Of a stretch of DNA of 64,000 nucleotides, positions 49,194 through 58,224 are shown piece after piece. The DNA is from Bacteroidales bacterium (GTDB lineage Bacteria > Bacteroidota > Bacteroidia > Bacteroidales > GCA-2711565): positions 1 to 64,000 of the forward strand of contig JANQLW010000021.1 in assembly GCA_028280405.1 (NCBI GenBank), in the 5' to 3' direction. The notes under the pieces were generated by a model. It was not told the origin of the DNA. It was given only the letters and a program-made list of their open reading frames with translations, and did not search any database. How positions within the stretch are numbered: the stretch's first letter is position 1; each line of letters begins with the position of its first letter. The position numbers and the translations under genes are program-made.

Positions 49194-49439
49194 TTAGAAG
49201 TCGAATAAATCTTTTATCTCTACATTAAGTCCTTTTGCAATTTTTTCTAATGTTTTTGCAGTAGGGTTTGTTTTTCCTCTTTCAATCCTTCTTAAAGAGC
49301 CGTCATCTATATCAATATTATAGGCTAAATCAATTTGCCTGATATTTTTTTCTTTCCTTAATTCTATAATTCTTTTACCTAGTTTTATTAGTAAATCCGT
49401 CTTCTTCATACCACACTCTTCATTTTGTTTAATAAACAA
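49194..49439 (-). CDS. XRE-family helix-turn-helix regulator
   Basis: GKRIIELRKEKNIRQIDLAYNIDIDDGSLRRIERGKTNPTAKTLEKIAKGL. Confidence 0.9.
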   Translation of the reverse strand: MFIKQNEECGMKKTDLLIKLGKRIIELRKEKNIRQIDLAYNIDIDDGSLRRIERGKTNPTAKTLEKIAKGLNVEIKDLFDF

Positions 49440-49456
49440 GGTAATAGTTTCTTAAA

Positions 49457-49496
49457 AATTAACACAGGGTATATATGCCCTGTGTTAATTTTTTTT
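49457..49496. terminator. Orphan terminator-like hairpin in divergent intergenic region
   Basis: AATTAACACAGGG (49457-49469) / CCCTGTGTTAATT (49478-49490) followed by T6. Confidence 0.75.
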
Positions 49497-49689
49497 ATAC
49501 ATTTGGTCATTAGTTATTTGGCGTATAGCTTGCATGTTTATTGCCATTGATTTTATATAACTAATAGTAGTATGTTAAATAGTATAAAATTGGTAATCTG
49601 TTTTGAGTAGGGGCTATTAATATGAAATCTAATTAGTTGCCAGGTTAGGAAATTGGAAATAATTTAAGAATATATAAATATATTGAAAA

Positions 49690-49899
49690 ATGGGAAATAA
49701 TAGCCACATTGATTTTGAAATTGACATCCTTTATGAACTTGACGAATTAGATAGATTTGAAATGATCCCCTTGGATAATAAAGGGCTGGACTATATGGTG
49801 TATGAAAAGGGTTCTAGAATATATTATTTTGAAAAAATTAGTGAAACCCATTTACGTTTTTTCTGTAGCACAAAACGGGTATCATTTTATTTATCTTGA
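49690..49899 (+). CDS. Small hypothetical protein upstream of wza-like gene
   Basis: 69 aa ORF in operon orientation; no recognised domain. Confidence 0.4.
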   Translation: MGNNSHIDFEIDILYELDELDRFEMIPLDNKGLDYMVYEKGSRIYYFEKISETHLRFFCSTKRVSFYLS

Positions 49900-49946
49900 T
49901 ATTCTTCAGTAAAATTTTTTGAATTACTATTTGAATAACCAGTTTT

Positions 49947-50720
49947 ATGAAACAAATAAATAATAGCAGTTTGTTCATTGCCCTTGTAATTCTTATTATT
50001 CTGACTTCATGTATTTCTCAAAAGAAGTTAGTTTATTTACAAGATCGTAAGATGCTTGAAAAAAAAGTATTTGATAATAAGAAGGATGAGGAGTATAAAA
50101 TTCAACCCAATGATAATCTTTATATTAAGATCTCATCTCTTGAAGAAAAGGCTAACCTGATTTTTAATGGAATGGCTAATAGGTATCCTGGTAGTACTAA
50201 TGAAATGGGTACCTATCTTGATGGATATTCTGTTTCGGGAGATGGGAATATTGACTTTCCTTTAATTGGGAGAACTTTTGTTAAGGATATGACTATTGAT
50301 GAAGTAAAGGTAAAAATTGAAACGGAATTGGATAAATACATAAAAGATATTAGAGTTGTTGTTAAATTGATCAATTTTGACATTGCAATATTAGGCGAGG
50401 TTAAAAAACCTGGTCAATACAAAGTCCACAGGAATAAAATCAATTTATTTGAAGCTATAGCAATGGCTGGTGATCTTGGGGACTTTGCAAATAGAAACAG
50501 AATAAAATTGATTCGGCAAGATAAAAATAAAACAAGTGTTCATTTACTAGATCTTACCGATCAAAATATTATTGAGTCCAGATATTTTTATTTACTGCCT
50601 AACGATATTATTTATGCAGAACCCCTTAAAGGGAAGCAGTTCACCTTTGCAAATTTCCCTTATTCCATTGTTTTTTCAGCGATATCGACCTTGATCCTGA
50701 TGTTAAATTATGTAAATTAA
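49947..50720 (+). CDS. Polysaccharide biosynthesis/export (Wza/BexD-like) lipoprotein
   Basis: Lipobox LILTSCIS; YKIQPNDNLYIKISS, ILGEVKKPGQYKV. Confidence 0.94.
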   Translation: MKQINNSSLFIALVILIILTSCISQKKLVYLQDRKMLEKKVFDNKKDEEYKIQPNDNLYIKISSLEEKANLIFNGMANRYPGSTNEMGTYLDGYSVSGDGNIDFPLIGRTFVKDMTIDEVKVKIETELDKYIKDIRVVVKLINFDIAILGEVKKPGQYKVHRNKINLFEAIAMAGDLGDFANRNRIKLIRQDKNKTSVHLLDLTDQNIIESRYFYLLPNDIIYAEPLKGKQFTFANFPYSIVFSAISTLILMLNYVN

Positions 50721-50726
50721 TTTAAG

Positions 50727-53168
50727 ATGGAATATTTAAATGATCATAATACCAAAGATGAAGAAATTGATCTAAGGCTTTTATTATTTAAGGTTTTAAG
50801 GTACTGGTACCTACTTGCATTATCAACCTTGATTGCTTTAGGTGTTGCTTTTTTTTTCAATAAGTATACATTGCCTAAATATAAAGTTTCAACTACAATA
50901 TTAATAAAGGAGAATTATAGTGATGTGGATGCTCAGGATTTGATAGGTTTTAGGTTTATTAATAATAAGAAAAAAATAGAAAATGAAATTGGAATTCTGA
51001 ATTCATATTCCTTGATCTCCAGGACTATTCAAAACCTTGATTTTGATATTTCTTATCATTACAGGGATCAGTATATAGAAAGGGAAATGTATCAAAATTC
51101 ACCTATTATTGTTTTTATTGATAAAGATTATCCTCAGTTGGTTAGGACAAAATTTAATGTGCGCATAATTTCCGATAAACGTTTTGAACTTCAAGTTCAA
51201 TGTGAGAATCCATTGACCTGTAATTTCTTTAAATATGATTTGGAACAATCCGATAATAATGTTGATTTTTCTCGTATTTATAATTTTGGGGATACGATAT
51301 CCCACCCTTTGTTCAAGATACATATTGCTTTAAACAATAAATATGTTTCAGAGGCATTTTATGAGAGAACCATTTCTTTTGTTTTAAATGACCTTGATTA
51401 TTTGGTAGGAGCTTACAATAATCTTAAAATTGAACCTATAAATAGAGAAGCTTCTATAATTTCAATAACCATGGAAGGGAGTAATGTGAAAAAAATGGTA
51501 GCTTTTTTAAATAGTCTAACCGATGAATATCTTAACCGAGAACTGGAAAAGAAAAATGAAATTACTCGGAATACGATTGAGTTTATTAGTGATGAGCTTC
51601 TTGGGGTTTCGGATTCATTGGCAATTACGGAACGTAATTTAGAAAATTTCAAATCAATGAACCAGGTCATGAACCTCAATTATCAGGCTCAACATATTTT
51701 TGAGGCTATGAAGACATTAGAAAATGAAAAAGCTGTTCTATTGGTAAAGTCGAAGTATTATAAGAACCTGAAAAAATATTTGGTTGAAAAGGAATCAATT
51801 GAAGATATTGCCGTCCCATCTTCTATTGGAATAGAGGACCCTTTATTAAATTCACTGATTAAAGAATTGATTATACTGTATGCTAGAAGGACTGAATTAT
51901 TATATAGTTCAACTAAAAAAAATCCACTGGTATTAAAACTTGATCAGCAAATTTTGAATATAAAATCATCTTTGCTTGAAAATGTAAACAGTATTATAAA
52001 AACTTCAGACATATCTGTTTCAGAAATTGATAAACGCCTTAACCGGCTTTCCAGGCAAATTGATCATTTGCCCGGAACTCATAGAAAGTTGTTTAGGCTT
52101 GAAAGGCAGTTTAAGCTAAATGATGCTATATATACATTCCTGTTACAAAAGCTATCAGAAGCCAGGATTACAATGGCTTCGAACCGGCCGGATAATGAAC
52201 TAATTGATCCAGCCCGGATCACTCAATCAGAGAAAGTATTCCCTAAAAAGAAAATGAGCTATATGGTCGCTTTCTTTATAGGAATGCTTATACCTCTAGC
52301 TTACATTTTTAGTAAAGAATATTTTAATAATAGAATTGTTGAAAAGCAAGATATATTGAATATTTCTAAGTTACCTTTTCTTGGATATATAACACATAAT
52401 CATTCTCATACGGATTTAGTTGTTGAACAGAACCCAAAATCATTAATCTCAGAATTATTCAGGTCTGTACGAACTAACATACATTATATGGTAAAAGGAA
52501 AGTTTAAGCCAGTTATTATGGTCACTTCAAATATAGTAGGTGCCGGTAAAACATTCATTTCAATAAATCTTGCTTCTGCTTTTGCTCAATATGGGAAAAA
52601 TACAGTTTTGGTTGGGTTTGATTTGAGAAAGCCTGGAATTTATAAAAGCTTTAAACTTCCTAATGCTATTGGACTTAGTACTTACTATATTGGCAAAAGT
52701 TCATTGAAAGAAATTATTCAGAAAACTTCTGTTAGTAACCTTGATGTTATCCTTGCGGGACCGATCCCACCTAACCCTTCAGAGTTAATTGCCTCTGAGA
52801 AAACGAAAGAGCTTTTTGATGAATTACAAAAAACTTACGAGTATATAGTTATAGATACTCCTCCGGTTGGCTTGGTAACAGATGCTTTTTTGTTAAATGA
52901 ATATGCTGATGTAAGTTTATTTTTAATAAGGCAAAATTATTCCAGAAAAAAACCTTTTGAATTAATTATTAAAGATATTGAACAAAAACAGATAAACAAT
53001 TTTGGCATTTTAATGAATGATGTAAAACTTAGATGGAAAGAATATGGATATGGGTATGGGTATGGGTATGGAAAAGGTTACTACACCGAAGATAAAAATC
53101 TAAAAGGAATATCAAGAATTAAAAAATCATTTAATGCTATTCTCAATAAAATAAAAGCTAATGTTTAG
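50727..53168 (+). CDS. Polysaccharide co-polymerase / tyrosine autokinase (BY-kinase, Wzc-like)
   Basis: Wzz domain; VTSNIVGAGKTFISINLASAFAQYGKNTVLVGFDLRKPG (Walker A/A'), YIVIDTPPVGLVTD; C-terminal YGYGYGYGYGKGYY cluster. Confidence 0.95.
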   Translation: MEYLNDHNTKDEEIDLRLLLFKVLRYWYLLALSTLIALGVAFFFNKYTLPKYKVSTTILIKENYSDVDAQDLIGFRFINNKKKIENEIGILNSYSLISRTIQNLDFDISYHYRDQYIEREMYQNSPIIVFIDKDYPQLVRTKFNVRIISDKRFELQVQCENPLTCNFFKYDLEQSDNNVDFSRIYNFGDTISHPLFKIHIALNNKYVSEAFYERTISFVLNDLDYLVGAYNNLKIEPINREASIISITMEGSNVKKMVAFLNSLTDEYLNRELEKKNEITRNTIEFISDELLGVSDSLAITERNLENFKSMNQVMNLNYQAQHIFEAMKTLENEKAVLLVKSKYYKNLKKYLVEKESIEDIAVPSSIGIEDPLLNSLIKELIILYARRTELLYSSTKKNPLVLKLDQQILNIKSSLLENVNSIIKTSDISVSEIDKRLNRLSRQIDHLPGTHRKLFRLERQFKLNDAIYTFLLQKLSEARITMASNRPDNELIDPARITQSEKVFPKKKMSYMVAFFIGMLIPLAYIFSKEYFNNRIVEKQDILNISKLPFLGYITHNHSHTDLVVEQNPKSLISELFRSVRTNIHYMVKGKFKPVIMVTSNIVGAGKTFISINLASAFAQYGKNTVLVGFDLRKPGIYKSFKLPNAIGLSTYYIGKSSLKEIIQKTSVSNLDVILAGPIPPNPSELIASEKTKELFDELQKTYEYIVIDTPPVGLVTDAFLLNEYADVSLFLIRQNYSRKKPFELIIKDIEQKQINNFGILMNDVKLRWKEYGYGYGYGYGKGYYTEDKNLKGISRIKKSFNAILNKIKANV
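53043..53072 (+). repeat. In-frame hexanucleotide repeat TATGGR x5 encoding (YG)n
   Basis: TATGGA TATGGG TATGGG TATGGG TATGGA read directly. Confidence 0.92.
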
Positions 53169-53194
53169 TAATACTGTATTGGCAGGAGTGAATT

Positions 53195-53908
53195 ATGTAT
53201 AAGCATTGGGTTATTACAGATATACATGGGTGTGTCAATACCCTCTTTGCTCTGATTGAAAATCAGATTAAACCGAATTCTACTGACCATTTTTATTTTT
53301 TGGGAGATTATATAGACCGTGGACCTGACTCAAAAGGAGTAATTGATCTTTTAATCTCTATGAAAGAATCAGGATATTGCATGAGTTTTTTAAAAGGGAA
53401 TCATGAAGATTGTTTTTTAAAAGCATGGGATTGGGAAGTTAAATCTGTTTCAAAAGGTTTTTTTAAAAAGAAAAACCCATATGAAAATATTTGGATGGAA
53501 TATGGAGGAAAACACACGCTTAAAAGTTTTGGTTTCGGTAAGCTTATTCAAGTTCCTTCGTATTACATAGCCTGGATAAAAGAACTTAAATATTATTTAG
53601 AAATAGAAAAGTTTATTTTAGTACATGCAGGATTAAATTTTAAGAAGGATAATCCTTTAGAAGATAAGGATGCAATGTTATGGTTGCGTGATTACAGGAT
53701 TGTTCCTGAAAGGATTAACTATAGAAAAATAATACATGGCCATGTACCTGTATCTTTAGACTTTATTGAGTTCAATATCAAGAACAATAGATATCCGTTC
53801 ATAGCTCTTGATAATGGTGTTTATATGAAAGGAATACCAGGCTTTGGAAATCTTATTGCATTAGAGTTAAATTCAATGGAGTTTAAGGTACAACCTAATA
53901 TAGATTGA
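53195..53908 (+). CDS. PPP-family metallophosphoesterase (Ser/Thr/Tyr phosphatase-like)
   Basis: ITDIHGCVNTL (DxH), GDYIDRGPDSKGV, KGNHEDCFL, HAGLNF. Confidence 0.92.
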   Translation: MYKHWVITDIHGCVNTLFALIENQIKPNSTDHFYFLGDYIDRGPDSKGVIDLLISMKESGYCMSFLKGNHEDCFLKAWDWEVKSVSKGFFKKKNPYENIWMEYGGKHTLKSFGFGKLIQVPSYYIAWIKELKYYLEIEKFILVHAGLNFKKDNPLEDKDAMLWLRDYRIVPERINYRKIIHGHVPVSLDFIEFNIKNNRYPFIALDNGVYMKGIPGFGNLIALELNSMEFKVQPNID

Positions 53909-53940
53909 CTAGTAGAAATATTATTTGTATTCAAAAATTG

Positions 53941-54513
53941 CTATTTCCATTCCAGACTTTCAATAAGCTTTTCAATATCCAGTTTAATGAAATCAATGAC
54001 CGGAGCCATTGAATCATTATTAGGTATAATATTAAAATACAAAGCTCCTCTGAGAAAATGAGCTGAACTATCAGTAACAAAAAACTGATAAGGAGAAGCG
54101 GCTCCGCTGCCACTTATTTCATAGATCAATCCGTATAATTTTCGGTCCTTATTATAGATGACCCTGTTGTCAATTGCGCTGGCTTTGGGAATGTGTTTCA
54201 TTGCCATGGTTCTGCTGTCTTCCATAAACTTATTTAAATTCCCGTTTACCTTTTTATAACTAAGATGAATACTCCCTTTAAATTGCTTGAAATTTAAGTT
54301 AATCCAATTTTTTTCATGAGGAGAATGAATGTCATGGCTAATTTTTGTATAAATAGGATAATCGAATGAATAGGGGTAAATAGAATCCAGTTTTCTATAC
54401 TTTTTTTCAGGCATATCAATCCTGAAATAGCCACGTGGTTTAGGATAATAGTCAGCACTACAGGCAATAAAAAAAATAACCAAAAAAAAGATTAGAAAAT
54501 ACTTCAATTTCAT
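53941..54513 (-). CDS. gldD: Gliding motility lipoprotein GldD
   Basis: Start at MKLKYFLIFFLVIFFIAC; ADYYPKPRGYFRIDMPEKKYRKLDSIYPYSFDYP; next to gldE. Confidence 0.92.
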   Translation of the reverse strand: MKLKYFLIFFLVIFFIACSADYYPKPRGYFRIDMPEKKYRKLDSIYPYSFDYPIYTKISHDIHSPHEKNWINLNFKQFKGSIHLSYKKVNGNLNKFMEDSRTMAMKHIPKASAIDNRVIYNKDRKLYGLIYEISGSGAASPYQFFVTDSSAHFLRGALYFNIIPNNDSMAPVIDFIKLDIEKLIESLEWK

Positions 54514-54514
54514 A

Positions 54515-55867
54515 TTATACCTCTCCATCCGAATCAATAGTTACTTTTATCTCTTTAATACGTCTGTTATCAACAGCTTCAATTTTAAACAAAAAATTTC
54601 GATAATGAATTGTTTGTGCCGGTTCGGGAATTTGACCGATCAATTCCAGTATTAATCCTCCTAATGAATCGGAATCACCTTTGTCTTCATCAAAGATATC
54701 ATCATCAATATTCAGGATTTTACAAAAATCGTTTAGTGTGGTTTTTGCTTCAAATAAATAATTATGATCATCTATTTTTTCATATTGTATATCATCATCC
54801 CTGCTATCAAATTCGTCATTAATTTCACCTACGATTTCTTCCAGTACGTCTTCAAGTGTTACGATGCCTGAAGTACCTCCATATTCATCTACTACAATTG
54901 CAAAATGGATTTTCTTTTCCTGAAATTCCTTAAGCAGGTCATTGATTTTTTTATTTTCCGGAACAAAAAATGCCGGACGTAAGAGTTTTTGCCATTTGAA
55001 ATCTTTATTTTCGTCAAGATGAGGTAACAAATCTTTGATATAGAGCATGCCTTCAATCTTATCAAAGGATTCTTCATAAACAGGGATCCTTGAATAACCT
55101 GCATCCAGAATAAGCTTATAAAGTTCATCAAACTTCATCTTGATATCCAGGGCAACAACATCAGTACGGGCTTTCATAATTTCTTTTACATCAATATCTC
55201 CAAAACGAACAATACCTTGTAGTATTTTTCTTTCCTCTTCCTGAATATTTTCATCTGTACTAATATCAATCGCTTCTGATAATTCATCTCTGGAAATACG
55301 GGGCCCTTTTCCTGCTACTTTTTTGTCTATAAATGAAGTTGAATTTACCATTAATGTACTTGCGGGATAAAGAATTTTGACCATTATGTTTAATGGTCTG
55401 GCCATAAATCTTGCAAAACTAAGAGGCTGCTGAGTAGCATATATTTTGGGCATTATTTCTCCTGCAAATAAAATGAGTGCAGTGACTACCACTACCTGTA
55501 TCAAAAAAGCAATGATGGGAAAATCAGTCAGGTTAAATATAATAGAAGTAATGTAAGTGGAAAGTATAACGATGGCAACATTTACAAAATTATTTGCAAT
55601 CAGTATCGTTGCCAGTAATCTTTTGGGTATTTCCATAAGGTTGTTTACTAACTCAAGGCTTTTTCTTTTCTTTCCTTTGTGTTCATCAACCTGAGATGGT
55701 GAAAGTGAAAAATATGCAATTTCAGAACCTGATATTAGGGCTGAACAAAATAATAGCCCTATAAGAATAGCAATGCAAATTAAAGCTTCAAGGGTAAATG
55801 CTTTAAACAATGAGTCGGATGAAATGTTGATTAAGTTTAAAAGAGGTTCTAAATCAGAATCGTCCAA
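54515..55867 (-). CDS. gldE: Gliding motility-associated protein GldE (CNNM/CBS/CorC domains)
   Basis: DUF21-type TM region, two CBS-like regions, [25 protein letters not shown]. Confidence 0.93.
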   Translation of the reverse strand: MDDSDLEPLLNLINISSDSLFKAFTLEALICIAILIGLLFCSALISGSEIAYFSLSPSQVDEHKGKKRKSLELVNNLMEIPKRLLATILIANNFVNVAIVILSTYITSIIFNLTDFPIIAFLIQVVVVTALILFAGEIMPKIYATQQPLSFARFMARPLNIMVKILYPASTLMVNSTSFIDKKVAGKGPRISRDELSEAIDISTDENIQEEERKILQGIVRFGDIDVKEIMKARTDVVALDIKMKFDELYKLILDAGYSRIPVYEESFDKIEGMLYIKDLLPHLDENKDFKWQKLLRPAFFVPENKKINDLLKEFQEKKIHFAIVVDEYGGTSGIVTLEDVLEEIVGEINDEFDSRDDDIQYEKIDDHNYLFEAKTTLNDFCKILNIDDDIFDEDKGDSDSLGGLILELIGQIPEPAQTIHYRNFLFKIEAVDNRRIKEIKVTIDSDGEV

Positions 55868-55964
55868 AATAAAAGATGTATTGGTTAAAACACAAAGTTA
55901 CAAAATAAAAAATCAGAGTCATGCATTATATTTAGAAATCACAACTCTGATTCAAATGATCTTA

Positions 55965-56390
55965 TTAGAATGGTAAATCGTCTTCGGGAGCAGGGGGATT
56001 CTCCATAGGTTCAGCAACCTGGTTCTGACTTGAGTTTTCCATTCCGCTTTGTTCACGGCGAGCTCCACCCAGCATGGTCATATTATCGCCATAAATTTCG
56101 GTAGTATACCTTTTGTTGCCATCTTTGTCATCCCATGAACGGGTTTTGATTTTTCCTTCGATATACACTTGACTTCCTTTGTTTAGAAACCGTTCAGCTA
56201 CATCTGCCAGGCCTCTCCAAAGAACAATATTGTGCCATTCTGTTTGATCAATTCTGTTTCCGTCTTTGTCTTTATAGCTTTCAGTTGTTGCTAAAGGAAA
56301 GCTTACTTTCTTCACCCCATTATCAAAGGTGATTGCTTCAGGGTCTTTTCCAAGATTACCTACTAAAATAACTTTATTTACTCCTGCCAT
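55965..56390 (-). CDS. ssb: Single-stranded DNA-binding protein
   Basis: NKVILVGNLGKDPE, EWHNIVLWRGLAD, acidic C-terminus DDLPF. Confidence 0.96.
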   Translation of the reverse strand: MAGVNKVILVGNLGKDPEAITFDNGVKKVSFPLATTESYKDKDGNRIDQTEWHNIVLWRGLADVAERFLNKGSQVYIEGKIKTRSWDDKDGNKRYTTEIYGDNMTMLGGARREQSGMENSSQNQVAEPMENPPAPEDDLPF

Positions 56391-56493
56391 AATTTTATGA
56401 ATTAGTATTACAAAAATAAGAATTAAAATGAGCTTGTTGCAAGCTCAATAAATTAATTCCATAATCTCAAAAAAGTCTATCTACATAATTACC

Positions 56494-57570
56494 CTAATGT
56501 ATAATAATCTGATTTAAATGATGGTTAATGAAATTTTCAATAAGCTTTGAAACAGGCAGTGTTTTCAGCTTATTCAGCTTGACTCTTGTGAATTTGTTTT
56601 CCTCGATATTTAAGTTATTATCTTTTTCAAAAAAAATGATAAAATGTGCATACACAGATTTATGGCTTAACTGGTGCTTTTTCAATTTGACTTCGGTATA
56701 ATTGTTAAGATAATCTGTATTTATCCATTTCTTTACTTCTGTCGAATTGATGATTTTTTTTAAACTTTGCTTACTGTTGCTTTCGATACAGGGAAATTCA
56801 TACATGTTTTTCCAGATTCCTTTATCATTTCTTTTCCGGATAAACAACTCATTATTATTGTCAATGTAAACAAAATAGTACAGAAATAAGTCGACCGGTT
56901 TTCTGGCTTTTTCTTTATAAGGTATTTGATTTACGATATTGGATTTGTAGGATTTACAATACTTTTTAAATATACAATTCGTACAATTCGGATTTTGTGG
57001 TTTGCAATAGAGGGCTCCAAATTCCATCATTGCCTGGTTAAAGTCTGCAGCTTTTTCTTTAATAAATATGGAATTAACTTTTTTTTCAACTTTATTATGC
57101 CCCTTTGTAGTATTTACGGCTTCTTTAATTCCGAATAGCCTGCTGATTACTCTTAGAACATTTCCATCTACTACCGGATAAGGAAGATCGAATGATATAG
57201 ATGCTATAGCAGCAGCAGTGTAAGGCCCAACACCTTTGAGTTTTTTGATCCCCTCGTAGGTATTAGGAAATACCCCATTGAGATTCTTATATATGTATTT
57301 AGCGGAAAAGTGTAGGTTGCGTGCCCTGGAATAATAACCAAGCCCTTGCCAGTATTTTAATATTTCCTCTTCATCCGCAATTGCTAAAGCTTTTACATTT
57401 GGAAATCTCTTTACAAATTTTAGATAATAATCCAACCCTTGATCAATTCGGGTTTGCTGAAGAATAATTTCGGAAATCCATATTAAATAAGGATCCTTCG
57501 TTTCTCTCCAGGGAAGTTTTCTTTTATTAATAGTATACCAGTCTAAAAAATTTTTACCAATCTCTTTCAT
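56494..57570 (-). CDS. mutY: A/G-specific adenine glycosylase
   Basis: LPWRETKDPYLIWISEIILQQTRIDQGLDYYLKFV, LKGVGPYTAAAIASI, CKPQNPNCTNCIFKKYC Fe-S motif. Confidence 0.96.
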   Translation of the reverse strand: MKEIGKNFLDWYTINKRKLPWRETKDPYLIWISEIILQQTRIDQGLDYYLKFVKRFPNVKALAIADEEEILKYWQGLGYYSRARNLHFSAKYIYKNLNGVFPNTYEGIKKLKGVGPYTAAAIASISFDLPYPVVDGNVLRVISRLFGIKEAVNTTKGHNKVEKKVNSIFIKEKAADFNQAMMEFGALYCKPQNPNCTNCIFKKYCKSYKSNIVNQIPYKEKARKPVDLFLYYFVYIDNNNELFIRKRNDKGIWKNMYEFPCIESNSKQSLKKIINSTEVKKWINTDYLNNYTEVKLKKHQLSHKSVYAHFIIFFEKDNNLNIEENKFTRVKLNKLKTLPVSKLIENFINHHLNQIIIH

Positions 57571-57703
57571 CTTCCGAACAAATTTATATAGAGCTTCTTA
57601 GAAATAAAAAATATTTCAAAGTTTTTATATTAATTTAAAAAAAGATTATCTTTGCCACCCGAAAGTAAAAATTTTATTATCAAATCATTAAAAGTATAAA
57701 GAC

Positions 57704-57988
57704 ATGACAAAAGCAGAAATCGTAGCAGAGATCGCTAATAAAACTGGTATTGAGAAAGTTGCTGTACAAGCTACAGTAGAAGCTTTTATGGATACAGTAA
57801 AAGACTCTATGGTAAAAGGTGAAAATGTTTACTTAAGAGGTTTCGGTAGCTTCACTATTAAAAGAAGAGCTGAGAAAACAGGAAGAAATATTTCTAAAAA
57901 TACAACTATTATTATTCCTGCCCATAATATTCCATCTTTCAAACCTGCGAAAACTTTTGTTAATGAAGTTAAGAATTCAGTAAAATAA
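57704..57988 (+). CDS. HU-family DNA-binding protein
   Basis: MTKAEIVAEIANKTGI, GENVYLRGFGSFTIKRRAEKTGRNI. Confidence 0.96.
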   Translation: MTKAEIVAEIANKTGIEKVAVQATVEAFMDTVKDSMVKGENVYLRGFGSFTIKRRAEKTGRNISKNTTIIIPAHNIPSFKPAKTFVNEVKNSVK

Positions 57989-58009
57989 TTTTTTTAAAAA
58001 ATTGTTGTT

Positions 58010-58099
58010 ATGCCAAGCGGGAAGAAAAGAAAAAGACATAAAATGTCTACTCATAAGCGCAAAAAGCGTTTAAGAAAAAACAGACATAAAAAGAAATAA
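58010..58099 (+). CDS. 29-aa highly basic protein, AURKAIP1/COX24-type (ribosome-associated)
   Basis: Manual translation MPSGKKRKRHKMSTHKRKKRLRKNRHKKK*; between HU and rng; absent from ORF track because short. Confidence 0.85.
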   Translation: MPSGKKRKRHKMSTHKRKKRLRKNRHKKK

Positions 58100-58122
58100 A
58101 TATTTCTTTTAAGGATTTTTTT

Positions 58123-58158
58123 GATCACATGGAACAAATTGTTTCATGTGATCTTTTG
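58123..58158 (+). terminator. Terminator after HU/COX24-like operon
   Basis: GATCACATGGAACA AATT TGTTTCATGTGATC then TTTT. Confidence 0.8.
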
Positions 58159-58224
58159 TATTTGGTTTTACTGACCCTCTTTATACTTCATTGATTGACT
58201 CGATGATTATTAAAAATATTCTTA

